DNA from: VRUE01 sp035260485
GTDB lineage: Bacteria > Actinomycetota > Thermoleophilia > Solirubrobacterales > 70-9
Length of the DNA: 38,844 nt
Assembly: GCA_035260485.1 (NCBI GenBank)
Contig: DATFVC010000001.1
Coordinates: 1 to 38,844, forward strand
Reading direction: 5' to 3'
Every line of letters begins with the position of its first letter. Position 1 is the first letter of the stretch. Made by a program: the position numbers and the translations under genes. The notes under the pieces were generated by a model. That model did not search any database. It saw only the letters and a list, made by a program, of their open reading frames with translations, and had not been told where the DNA came from. Positions 15,005 through 22,647 of this stretch are shown piece after piece.

Positions 15005-16102
15005 ATGCGGACCGCGATCGTCTCCGACCTCCATCTGGGCAACGCCTTCGGCGAGGATCTGCTGCGCGACGCAGAGATCCGACGCGCCCTGCTCGAAGAG
15101 CTCGACGGGGCCGAGCGGCTGGTCCTGCTCGGCGACGTGCTGGAGCTGCGCGAACTGCCGCTCGCCAGGGCGCTGGAGAGCGCCCGGCCCTTCTTCGAAG
15201 AGCTGGGCGAGCTGATGGCCGGCCGGCCGGTGGCGCTTGTTCCGGGCAACCATGACCACCGGCTCGCCGAGTCGCTGCTCGAACAGCTGGCCCTGGCGGG
15301 GAAGCCACTGGAACTCGAGCAGCGGGCCGAGCCGGCCGGCGACGCGGTGGCGCGAATCTCCTCCTGGCTGGGCGAAGCCGAGCTGGAGATCGCCTACCCC
15401 GGAATCTGGCTGCGCGACGACGTCTACGCCACCCACGGCCATTACATGGACTGCCACATGCGGCTGCCCAAGCTCGAGTGCATCGCGGCGGCGGCGGCGA
15501 TGCGCGCGCTCAGGCTGCCCGAGCGTCCCGAGCCTGCCGACTACGAGCGTGTATTGCGGCCCGTTTACGGCCTCACCTTCGGCCTCGCCCAGGGCGGTGT
15601 CGCAGGACGCGCCACCCGTCCCTCCGAGCGGGTCTGGCGAGCTATCTCCAGCCGCAACGGGAAGGGCAGCCGGGCCCGGCGCGCGGCCCTACGCGCCGCC
15701 GTGCCGGCCAGTGTCTGGAGCATCAACCGCCTTCTGCGCGCCGACTTCAACGCCGACTTCTCCACCGGCTCCATCTCCCAAAGCGGCATCGCAGCCGCAA
15801 CCGAGCTGGTGCAGCGGCTCGGCATCCAGGCCGCCCACACGATCACTGGCCACACCCATCGGGCCGGCCCCGCAGAGAGCGATGCGGAGTGGGTCTTGCC
15901 GGCCGGTCGGCTCCACAACACCGGCAGTTGGATTTTCGCCTCCGCCTTTCACCACCCGGGGACGCCTCCAGGTCCCTACTGGCCCGGGACGGTCACCTGG
16001 CTCGAGAAGAGCGGCCCGCCACAACGCAAACGCCTGCTGGTGGAACGCTCCCGCGACGAGCTACGCGCCACCGTCGCCCGGCTCGCGGCTGCGATTCGCT
16101 AA
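15005..16102 (+). CDS. Calcineurin-like metallophosphoesterase
   Basis: 365 residues with the complete dimetal site: AIVSDLHLGN (D-x-H), LLGDVLEL (G-D), VPGNHDHRL (G-N-H-D/H), ATHGHYMD (G-H) and TGHTHRAGP (G-H-x-H). The long middle portion (residues ~110-260) differs from LpxH and from nucleotidases, so the substrate is open; similar actinobacterial proteins are only called metallophosphoesterase. Start at 15005 fits TAAGTT eight bases upstream; TTG at 14996 would lie in the -10 box. Ends four bases before the convergent dehalogenase gene. Confidence 0.9.
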   Translation: MRTAIVSDLHLGNAFGEDLLRDAEIRRALLEELDGAERLVLLGDVLELRELPLARALESARPFFEELGELMAGRPVALVPGNHDHRLAESLLEQLALAGKPLELEQRAEPAGDAVARISSWLGEAELEIAYPGIWLRDDVYATHGHYMDCHMRLPKLECIAAAAAMRALRLPERPEPADYERVLRPVYGLTFGLAQGGVAGRATRPSERVWRAISSRNGKGSRARRAALRAAVPASVWSINRLLRADFNADFSTGSISQSGIAAATELVQRLGIQAAHTITGHTHRAGPAESDAEWVLPAGRLHNTGSWIFASAFHHPGTPPGPYWPGTVTWLEKSGPPQRKRLLVERSRDELRATVARLAAAIR

Positions 16103-16106
16103 AGCG

Positions 16107-16982
16107 TCAGAGCCACTCCGCGACGATCCGGCCGATCTCCTCGCCGGCGTCCTCCTGGAGGAAGTGGCCGGCGTTCTCGATCGCCCGCGGCGCGGGAAAA
16201 TCGAGTTGCGAGGAGACCCGCTCGCCCACCGAGAACGGCAATATTGGGTCGGAGTCCGCCCAGAGGACCAACGTCGGGCGGTCGTCGCTCCGCAGCGCGT
16301 CGGCGACCCGTTTGCCCTCGACTGCGCCAGGCGCCTCTGGCTCGGTCGGCAAGATCAGGGGAAAGGCGCGGGCGCCGGCCTTCGACTCCGGGCTCGGATA
16401 AGGCGCCTCGTAGGCAGCGATAACCTCGTCGCCGGGGTCGTTCTTGCAGCCGCCCCGCACCAGGAAGCCCACGGGGACATCGGCGTTCTCGCGGACGTAC
16501 TCGCGGAATTTGAGCCAGGTCTCGCTCATCCGCTGGTGACCGGTGAAGGGGCCGGTCTCCATGATCACCAGGCGTGAGAAGCGATCGGGGTGCTCGACCG
16601 CGAGCCGCAGACCGATCGGACCGCCCCAGTCGTGGACGACCGCAGTGGCGTCGCGCACGTCCAACTCCTCGAGCAGGGTCGACATCAAATCGACGTGGCG
16701 GTCGTAGGTGTACCAGGAGAGGTCGGTGGGCTTGTCGGAGCGACCGAAGCCGGCATAGTCGGGGGCGATGCAACGGTAGCCGGCATCGCGCACAGGCGGG
16801 ATCACCTTGCGCCAGAGGAACGACCAGGTCGGCTCGCCGTGGAAGAAGACGACGGGCCTTCCTTCCCCCTCGTCCAGGTATGCGAGCCGCAACCCGTCGA
16901 CCTCCCGGTAGCTCGATTCGAAGGGAAAATCCGGCAAGCCCCGCAGGCCCTCCTCCGGCGTTCTCACCGCATCGACGCTCAC
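16107..16982 (-). CDS. Haloalkane dehalogenase-type alpha/beta-hydrolase
   Basis: 291 residues. It shows HGEPTWSFLWRKVIP (oxyanion hole and the lid-proximal Trp), nucleophile Asp with its halide-binding neighbour Trp in VVHDWGGPIGL, the start YREVDGLRLAYLDEG typical of subfamily HLD-I/II, acid candidate in LVLWADSDPILP and the base His in NAGHFLQED. Haloalkane dehalogenases replace halide by hydroxyl in the cytosol. The GTG at 16982 comes 7 bp after the stop of the protease gene, hence probably the same transcript; an exact start cannot be fixed because no clear ribosome-binding site is seen. Confidence 0.88.
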   Translation of the reverse strand: MSVDAVRTPEEGLRGLPDFPFESSYREVDGLRLAYLDEGEGRPVVFFHGEPTWSFLWRKVIPPVRDAGYRCIAPDYAGFGRSDKPTDLSWYTYDRHVDLMSTLLEELDVRDATAVVHDWGGPIGLRLAVEHPDRFSRLVIMETGPFTGHQRMSETWLKFREYVRENADVPVGFLVRGGCKNDPGDEVIAAYEAPYPSPESKAGARAFPLILPTEPEAPGAVEGKRVADALRSDDRPTLVLWADSDPILPFSVGERVSSQLDFPAPRAIENAGHFLQEDAGEEIGRIVAEWL

Positions 16983-16989
16983 CAGACGA

Positions 16990-17859
16990 TCATGGCAGTT
17001 GCCGCAGGAAGCCGCCGACTTCCGGCCCGAAGTAGGGCGAGAAGAGCTGGGTCGGCCGCCCCTGGTAGCTGTAGCTGGTGACGCCGCTGACCAATTCACC
17101 GTCGAACAGCCAGGCGCCGCCGCTCGAGCCGGCGGCCATGTCGCAGGAAGCGGGCATGGTCGGCGGACCAGTGAAGTGATCGGTGAGGCGGTCGAGCCCG
17201 AGCCCGTGGGCCCGGCAGCTGCGCAGTTCTTCGCCACCCGCCCGCGCCGCCGGATAGCCGAAGATCTGGAAGGCGGCGAGCCTCGATTTCGAGGTGGCGT
17301 AGCCACGCGCGCCAACCACATCGGTGAGCGCGCCGAGCTTGTTCGGCCTAACCCGCAGCGCGGCGACGTCGAAGTCGGGGTTTTCGCTCCGCCGCCACTG
17401 CGGCATCACGTAGACGGATTCGGCGACGAAGGTCCCGAACGGGCGCGAGCCGTGATCGTAGGCGGGAACGAAGGAGATGCGCCGGCTTTCGCTTCCCCTT
17501 TCGATCACGCAGTGCCCGGCGGTGATGACGATCGAACGGCTGGGCGTATTCAGCGCAGTGCCCGAGCACGAATAGGGGCCCTCCATCGGGTCGACTCCGA
17601 GGATCTTGCCATTGGTGCGCGGACCGCTTTCGGAGGAGTTGAGCACTCGGATGCTGCTGGCGCCTGCGTGCGGACCACGCCGGAAGCGCGGCGCGGGAGC
17701 ACGCCCCGGCACACGCAGCGACTGGCCGGCCCCGCGCAGCGGGGCCCTCAGCTCATGGACGACCGGCAGCTTAGCGACGGCGGTCGCCGGTGAAAGGGCT
17801 ATCAACGCCGCGAGTGTTGGCAGCGCTCGCCGCGCCAAAGGTCCCATATTGCGGCTCAT
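16990..17859 (-). CDS. Secreted trypsin/V8-like serine protease
   Basis: 289 residues. Signal peptide MSRNMGPLARRALPTLAALI with an A-x-A cleavage region near TAVA. The chymotrypsin-fold triad is seen: TAGHC (His), NPDFDVAALRV (Asp) and AAGSSGGAWL (Ser). Single-domain, about the size of V8-like glutamyl or trypsin-like exoproteases. Two extra cysteines (SCSGT, RSCRA...ASCDM) could form disulfides outside the cell. The ATG at 17859 is preferred because the signal peptide follows; an upstream in-frame start (17907) would add 16 charged residues in front of it. Followed within 7 bp by the dehalogenase gene. Confidence 0.87.
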   Translation of the reverse strand: MSRNMGPLARRALPTLAALIALSPATAVAKLPVVHELRAPLRGAGQSLRVPGRAPAPRFRRGPHAGASSIRVLNSSESGPRTNGKILGVDPMEGPYSCSGTALNTPSRSIVITAGHCVIERGSESRRISFVPAYDHGSRPFGTFVAESVYVMPQWRRSENPDFDVAALRVRPNKLGALTDVVGARGYATSKSRLAAFQIFGYPAARAGGEELRSCRAHGLGLDRLTDHFTGPPTMPASCDMAAGSSGGAWLFDGELVSGVTSYSYQGRPTQLFSPYFGPEVGGFLRQLP

Positions 17860-17998
17860 CGGCGCAATGGTGCCATGTGGATGACTTTTGCAAGCGGAAT
17901 TGGCCACACGGTCATTTCGTGGCAGGAAACACTTGGTTGCGGCAGAAGCTGCTCATAGCATTGCCCTGTCCCCCTCCTCTTCTACGAAAGGGTTACGC

Positions 17999-18391
17999 AT
18001 GAACGACGAGAGCCTGATCAGTGGCTGGTGGGTATTCGCCGGCGTGCTGCTCCTGATCGCCGGGGTGCTGAACATCGTCTACGGCATCGCCGCGATCGGG
18101 GATTCGAAGTTCTTCAGCGAAAACGTGACGTTCATCGTCAGTGGCTTGCACACGTGGGGCTGGATCAGCTTGATCCTCGGCGTGCTCGAGCTCGTGGCGG
18201 CGTTCTCGCTCTTCTCAGGAGGGGAGTTCGGCCGCTGGTTCGGCATCTTCATCGCCTCCCTGAATGCAATCGGCGCGCTGATGTCGATCCCGGCCTACCC
18301 GTTCTGGTCGCTGGCGATCTTCGCCCTGTCGATCATCATCGTCTACAAGCTGGCCGAGGGCCCCGAAGGCAACCCGGTCCCCAGGGGCTAA
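17999..18391 (+). CDS. DUF7144-type four-helix membrane protein
   Basis: 130 residues with four transmembrane stretches: GWWVFAGVLLLIAGVLNIVY, GWISLILGVLELVAAF, WFGIFIASLNAIGALMSI and FWSLAIFALSIIIVYKLA. The spacing and the opening SGWWVFAGVLL are typical of the small actinobacterial DUF7144 membrane family, often found near stress or regulatory genes; no function is known. GAAAGGG six bases before the ATG is the ribosome-binding site. The stop overlaps the stop of the convergent RDD gene by 4 bp. Confidence 0.85.
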   Translation: MNDESLISGWWVFAGVLLLIAGVLNIVYGIAAIGDSKFFSENVTFIVSGLHTWGWISLILGVLELVAAFSLFSGGEFGRWFGIFIASLNAIGALMSIPAYPFWSLAIFALSIIIVYKLAEGPEGNPVPRG

Positions 18392-19464
18392 CGCAGCCCG
18401 GAGACCTGCTGCGGACGAAGGCCCCGGGCGCCCGGGGCCTTCGTCGTCTCAGGCTCTCCGGCGGCAAGCGGCTCAGTGACGGGGAGACTCGACCAGGGCG
18501 CCGCGGCCGGCTCGCGGCTCTCGTAGAAGACGTCGACGCCGGCGAGGCGGTCCTGCCAGCCGCGGCGCCGTTCGTCGGTGAGGATCCCGAGGAAGCCGAG
18601 GCCGAAGGGGATCGCAGCGAGGAAGAGGCCCACAAGACGCTTGAGCGATTTTCGCGGCGGCAGACCGCGGCCCGCTACCCCGAGCCTGACGCCGAAGAAG
18701 CGCATTCCAGGAGTCTGCCCCGCCAGCGACCAGAAGGCGACCAGATAGAGGGAGCCAAGTGCGATCCAGGTGGCGCTGCCGACGGCCAAGGCAAAGCCCG
18801 AGACGCCGTTGCCGCTGCCGGAGAAGAAGGAGCCGATCAGGGCAACAATGGCGGCCAAGCCGGAGAAGACGAGGTTGACGATCAGCAGGTCGAGTCCGAA
18901 GGCGAGGCCTCTGGTCAGCGCGCCAGCGCGCTCGGTCGGCTCAGCGCGCCTCTTGCGGAAGACGATCCGCCGGGCGACGCGCTCGATCACGCCGTCCAAG
19001 CGCCGGGTCAGATCGCCAATCGTGTGGCCGACGTCCTCGATGAAGCCGACGCTCTGGGCGCTGATCGCGGCTCGCAGCTCAGGCGCCTCGGCGATCCGCT
19101 CGACCAGGCGCTGCGCCTCCTCGCTGGCCAGCAACCGCCGCCAGACCTCGTCGACCATCTCACTGTCGAGCGCCTCGATCAGCGCTTGCTTCACCGTGTC
19201 GCTCTCGAGCGCTCCGCGGGCCGCTTCCTCGACGAGCGGCCCCTGCAGCACCCGCACCAGCGCGCGCTCCACCGCCTCGCTCTCCACCGCGGCGACCATC
19301 GCCTCCTCGGCGGCCGCCTCGACCGCACGGTCGATCCCGGCCGCTTTGCCGACCGAGCGGGCTCCGCGCACGCCCGCCCCGAGCAACCGCACCGAGAGCG
19401 GCAGCGGCCTCCCCGAAGGCCCCTCGCCATGCGGGGTAGCCTGCGGATCGGGACCGTCAGCCAT
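18388..19464 (-). CDS. RDD-family membrane protein with long N-terminal helical region
   Basis: 358 residues. Residues ~1-165 are soluble and helical with repeated A/E/R-rich segments (AVEAAAEEAMVAAVESEAVER, shown as a run of 20 in outline). From ~178 the RDD module begins: RGLAFGLDLLIVNLVF (with the R..D pair), GSATWIALGSLYLVAFWSLA, GQTPGMRFFGVRL and LFLAAIPFGLGFLGIL, with WQDRLAGVDVFY closing it. RDD proteins are of uncertain transport function (some act in Na+/H+ exchange). TATACT (19473-19478, minus strand) lies eight bases before the ATG. The last ~12 codons run through a perfect palindrome that looks like a shared terminator. Confidence 0.87.
   Translation of the reverse strand: MADGPDPQATPHGEGPSGRPLPLSVRLLGAGVRGARSVGKAAGIDRAVEAAAEEAMVAAVESEAVERALVRVLQGPLVEEAARGALESDTVKQALIEALDSEMVDEVWRRLLASEEAQRLVERIAEAPELRAAISAQSVGFIEDVGHTIGDLTRRLDGVIERVARRIVFRKRRAEPTERAGALTRGLAFGLDLLIVNLVFSGLAAIVALIGSFFSGSGNGVSGFALAVGSATWIALGSLYLVAFWSLAGQTPGMRFFGVRLGVAGRGLPPRKSLKRLVGLFLAAIPFGLGFLGILTDERRRGWQDRLAGVDVFYESREPAAAPWSSLPVTEPLAAGEPETTKAPGARGLRPQQVSGLR
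18414..18445. terminator. 32-bp perfect palindrome, bidirectional terminator candidate
   Basis: Bases 18414-18429 (GACGAAGGCCCCGGGC) are the exact reverse complement of 18430-18445. It lies between the convergent DUF7144 and RDD genes, but inside the last codons of the RDD gene. No T-run follows on either strand, so if it terminates it would be a strong-stem type common in high-GC actinobacteria. Confidence 0.6.
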
Positions 19465-19501
19465 TGCGCGCGAGTATACGACTGGTTCGAGCCACCGCCT
19501 G

Positions 19502-19984
19502 CTACCCAGGCGGTTCGCCCAGCGCCCCGAGCAGGCGCTCGATGAATGGCTCCTGCGCCGGGAGGATCTTTCGGCCCGCCTCGCTGGGGTCGAGCCATTC
19601 CGCCCGGTCGACCTCCGGAAACTCGCGCCGGGCGCCAGACCGCGGTGGCCACTCCAGCTCGAAGCTGTTGCTGCTCAGCGCCGCGGGGTCGAATTCGCCT
19701 TCCGCGGCCCAAGCGTGGACGACCTTGCCGCCCTTCTGACGGATCGAGCCCAGCTCGATCAGATCATCCGCGGAGAGCGAGGGCGCGACCGGTCCCAGCT
19801 CCTCGGCGAGCTCGCGCAGCGCGCACTGCAGACGGTCCTCCCCCGGGTCCGGTTCCCCCTTCGGGATCGTCCAGGCGCCGGCGTCTTTCTTAGCCCAGAA
19901 GGGGCCGCCGGGATGGACGAGGAGCACTTCGGGCGCGGTGCGGTTGCGGAAGAGAAGCACCCCGGCGCTCTCCTTCGCAGCCAT
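19502..19984 (-). CDS. Nudix hydrolase
   Basis: 160 residues with a full Nudix box, read as GEPDPGED...ALRELAEELG (G-x5-E-x7-R-E-x-x-E-E-x-G), preceded by GAWTIPKG, and a lead strand SAGVLLFR. The segment HPGGPFWAKKDAGAWTIPKG resembles the MutT-like/NTP pyrophosphohydrolases (DUF3737-like 'NUDIX domain' proteins of about 155 residues) that hydrolyse nucleoside diphosphate derivatives. It starts 7 bp after the alpha/beta-hydrolase gene and is in the same operon. Confidence 0.9.
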   Translation of the reverse strand: MAAKESAGVLLFRNRTAPEVLLVHPGGPFWAKKDAGAWTIPKGEPDPGEDRLQCALRELAEELGPVAPSLSADDLIELGSIRQKGGKVVHAWAAEGEFDPAALSSNSFELEWPPRSGARREFPEVDRAEWLDPSEAGRKILPAQEPFIERLLGALGEPPG

Positions 19985-19991
19985 CCAAGCC

Positions 19992-20924
19992 TCAGGCCAC
20001 CGCCCGCAGCCGGCTCTTGGCCTGCTGGGCGATCACCGCGGCCCACTCGGAGTCGTCGATGCGCACCGGCGCCGTCGTCGCGAGGAAGTCGCCGAGCGTT
20101 GCGGCCAGGCCGTCGGCGTCTTCGAGGTGAGGGAAGTGGGCGGCGCGCGGCAGCGTCTCGAAGCGGCAGTGCGGGATTGCCTCGTGGGCAGCTCGCCCGT
20201 GCTTGATCGGGATCGTCCGGTCTCGCTCACCCCAGACGATCAGGGTTGCCATGTCACCCAGCAGGTAGAGGCGGTCGGTGGCGCTGACGTGCTGGCCATG
20301 AACGTCGATCACCGAGCGCAGAGTCTGCAGAAACGCACGCCGAGACTCCGACTCCTGCAACGGCCGCAGCGCCCGCGCCACCGCCTCCAGGTAGACACCC
20401 CGCGCGCTGCCGCGGGCGCGCAGCTTCCTGCCCGCGGCATCGAGCGCATCGACCAGCCGCTGCTGTGCGGCGAGGCGGAGCAGCGAAGAGGCGCCGGGCA
20501 ATGCGGCGCCGCGCAACAGCGGGCTCACCTCCCGCCCGAGACCGCCGCTGGAAATCAGCACGAGCCGCTCGGTCCGCTGCGGGAATTGGTAGAAGAACTG
20601 CATCGCCACGCCGCCTCCTAGCGAGTGGCCGACGATCGTCGCCCGCTCCACCCCGATCGTGGTCAGCAGGTCGCGGATGCTGGCCGCGTGGGCGCCGAGG
20701 GAGTAATCGCCACGCGGGGTCGCCGAATCGCCGTGTCCGATCAGGTCCGGAGCAACCACCCGGTAGGAGCCGGCAAGCCTCGCCGCCACCCCCTCCCAGT
20801 GGCGCGAGGAGTTGACCATGCCGTGGATCAGCACCACGGTCGGCCCGCTGCCGGCGACGCGATAAACCGCGCGGTGACCGTGCAGGTCGACCTCGTGTGC
20901 CTCGAAGCAGCTGGCCGCTTCCAC
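19992..20924 (-). CDS. Alpha/beta-hydrolase, GHSLGGG type
   Basis: 310 residues. Oxyanion motif VVLIHGMVNSS, nucleophile VGHSLGGGVAM, VVAPDLIGHGDS, acid Asp in IVWGERDRTIP and final His region LPRAAHFPHLED. It resembles the haloperoxidase/epoxide-hydrolase-like group; the substrate is unknown. GTG at 20924 is the start: TAGGGT (20931-20936, minus strand) lies six bases upstream, a leaderless GTG. First gene of a probable three-gene run hydrolase-Nudix-RDD. Confidence 0.87.
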   Translation of the reverse strand: MEAASCFEAHEVDLHGHRAVYRVAGSGPTVVLIHGMVNSSRHWEGVAARLAGSYRVVAPDLIGHGDSATPRGDYSLGAHAASIRDLLTTIGVERATIVGHSLGGGVAMQFFYQFPQRTERLVLISSGGLGREVSPLLRGAALPGASSLLRLAAQQRLVDALDAAGRKLRARGSARGVYLEAVARALRPLQESESRRAFLQTLRSVIDVHGQHVSATDRLYLLGDMATLIVWGERDRTIPIKHGRAAHEAIPHCRFETLPRAAHFPHLEDADGLAATLGDFLATTAPVRIDDSEWAAVIAQQAKSRLRAVA

Positions 20925-20972
20925 GCCCAGACCCTACCGATGTACCGGTGCTGACAGCGGCTTATCCCGGAC

Positions 20973-21356
20973 CTACGATCGACTGGGGTGCTCGGCGGCG
21001 CGCTGGCGCGCCTCGGCCTTCTGCTCGAGCGTCATCGCACCCGGATGACCGTCCCCTGGCCACGGGGTGAGGATCAGCAGCAGGCGGGTGTCGGACCGGG
21101 CCGAGATCGTGTGGCGCTCGCCGGGGTCGAACTCGAAGAGGTGCCCGGTGTTTGCCGTCACGGTCTCGCCGCCAAGTTCGGTGACGTCGACCTCGCCGTC
21201 GACGACGACGAGCCGCGCCCGCTCGTGCACCTCGTGCTCCTGCAGCTCCTCCCCCGCCGGGAGGTGCAACACGATCGTTCGCGCGTCGTCGGCCGAGGCC
21301 AGGATCTGCGGCTGATGTGGCTCTGCCTCGACGGTCTTCAGATCCCAGCTCTGCAT
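20973..21356 (-). CDS. Small cupin-domain protein
   Basis: 127 residues, single double-stranded beta-helix. Motif 1 is seen around HLPAGEELQEHEVHERARLV and motif 2 around FEFDPGERHTISARSD (metal-type His residues partly replaced), with LLLILTPWPG as the closing strand. A Gln/Glu/Arg-rich C-terminal tail follows. Such cupins act as small metal enzymes or ligand sensors. Divergent from the binding lipoprotein gene, 57 bp apart. The ATG follows TACAAC by six bases, a weak leaderless signal. Confidence 0.85.
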   Translation of the reverse strand: MQSWDLKTVEAEPHQPQILASADDARTIVLHLPAGEELQEHEVHERARLVVVDGEVDVTELGGETVTANTGHLFEFDPGERHTISARSDTRLLLILTPWPGDGHPGAMTLEQKAEARQRAAEHPSRS

Positions 21357-21413
21357 GTGCTTGTTGTATCAGGACCGGTGCCGACCGACCAGTGCGCGAG
21401 GATTCGCGCCGAT

Positions 21414-22571
21414 ATGACCCGGCTCGCAGCAACGATCCTCTTCGCCACCCTCGCCCTCGTCGCCGCGGGCTGCGGAGGCTCCAGCTCCGGCGACAGTGGC
21501 TCGAGCACGTTCCGGGTCGGCCTCGAGGCGCCGCTCTCCGGCGAACAGTCGGTCCTCGGCAAGGGGATGCTGAAGGGGGCGCAGCTGGCCGCGGCGCAGC
21601 TCAACTCCAACGGCGGGATCCTCGGCAAACAGGTCGAGGTCGTCCCGATCGACGATGCCGCCGACCCCGCCACGGGGGTGAAAGCGGCGAAATCCGCGAT
21701 CGCCGGCGGCCTCGACGGGATCGTCGGCCCCTACAACTCGGGCGTCGGCATCGAAACCCTGCCGCTCTACATCGATGCCGGCCTGGCGCCGATCAGGCTG
21801 ACCTCGGATGTCTCAACCAACGGCCTCGGCTTCACTCTGCAGCCGATGAGCTACCAGATCGCGCCGGTCGCCTCACAGGCGCTGACCGACTGGCTTCACG
21901 CAAAGACGGTCGCGATCGCTTACGACCCCACGCAGAACTACACCGTCTCGGTGTCCAGGGCATTGAAAGGGTCGCTCGAAAAGGCGGGCGTCAGCGTGAC
22001 CGCTTACGAGAAGGTGCAGCCGGGGAAAAAGGACTACACCGACGTGGTCGACAAGCTGGCGGCCGGCAACCCGGATGTCATCTACGCCGCCGTCTACTTC
22101 CCCGAGGGCGGCCTGATCGCCAAGGAGATGCAGCAGGGCAAGGTCGAATCGCAGTGCATCGCCGACTACGGCTCATACGACACGGGCTTTGTCGAAACGG
22201 CCGGCGTCGCCGCCGCGCGAGCCTGCCCAGTGGTCGGCGTGCCGGCCCCCGAGGACTTTTCCGGGGCGGCCGCCAAGGTGAGCGAGTACCGCAAAGAGTT
22301 CGGTCAGGATCCCGGCACTTGGAGCCCATACACCTATGACTCGCTGAACTTCCTCGCAAACGGTGTCAAGAAGGCCGGTGGCGCCGCCGCCAAGAAGCTC
22401 ACCGGCGCGCTCGACGGTGTCAAAGGCTGGAAGGGATGGACTGGCTCGGTGACGATCGACCCCAACAACGGAAACCGTCAACCGGCGACCGTGGTGATCG
22501 TCGATACGGACGCGAAGGGCCAGCTCCACGTCGACGAGGACTGGGCCAAAGCGGTCGGCGCTCCTTACTGA
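21414..22571 (+). CDS. Branched-chain-amino-acid-type ABC substrate-binding lipoprotein
   Basis: 385 residues. Lipoprotein signal MTRLAATILFATLALVAAGC (lipobox VAAGC). The periplasmic-binding-protein type I fold of the LivJ/LivK group is clear: FRVGLEAPLSGEQSVLGKG, AAQLNSNGGILGKQVEV, DPATGVKAAKSAI, a hinge at IVGPYNSGVGIE, and KKDYTDVVDKLAAGNPDVIY. It would deliver an amino acid, amide or aromatic acid to a membrane permease. No permease or ATPase gene is next to it, so it is either an orphan receptor or serves a distant transporter. The ATG at 21414 directly precedes the signal peptide; the longer upstream frame is antisense to the cupin gene. Confidence 0.9.
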   Translation: MTRLAATILFATLALVAAGCGGSSSGDSGSSTFRVGLEAPLSGEQSVLGKGMLKGAQLAAAQLNSNGGILGKQVEVVPIDDAADPATGVKAAKSAIAGGLDGIVGPYNSGVGIETLPLYIDAGLAPIRLTSDVSTNGLGFTLQPMSYQIAPVASQALTDWLHAKTVAIAYDPTQNYTVSVSRALKGSLEKAGVSVTAYEKVQPGKKDYTDVVDKLAAGNPDVIYAAVYFPEGGLIAKEMQQGKVESQCIADYGSYDTGFVETAGVAAARACPVVGVPAPEDFSGAAAKVSEYRKEFGQDPGTWSPYTYDSLNFLANGVKKAGGAAAKKLTGALDGVKGWKGWTGSVTIDPNNGNRQPATVVIVDTDAKGQLHVDEDWAKAVGAPY

Positions 22572-22647
22572 CTGGATCGCAGACCACCGAAACTTCCGTG
22601 GTTCGGGGTAGTTTCACCGGGCGACCATGCGGGACGGGAGGGTTCAG

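Noticed and set aside
15237..16577. 446-codon open frame on the plus strand
   Set aside because: Out of frame over the metallophosphoesterase and antisense to the dehalogenase; low-complexity Ser/Arg/Pro composition typical of shadow frames.
18028..20206. Two long plus-strand open frames (505 and 478 codons)
   Set aside because: Both are antisense to the RDD, Nudix and hydrolase genes, which carry clear motifs; the plus frames do not.
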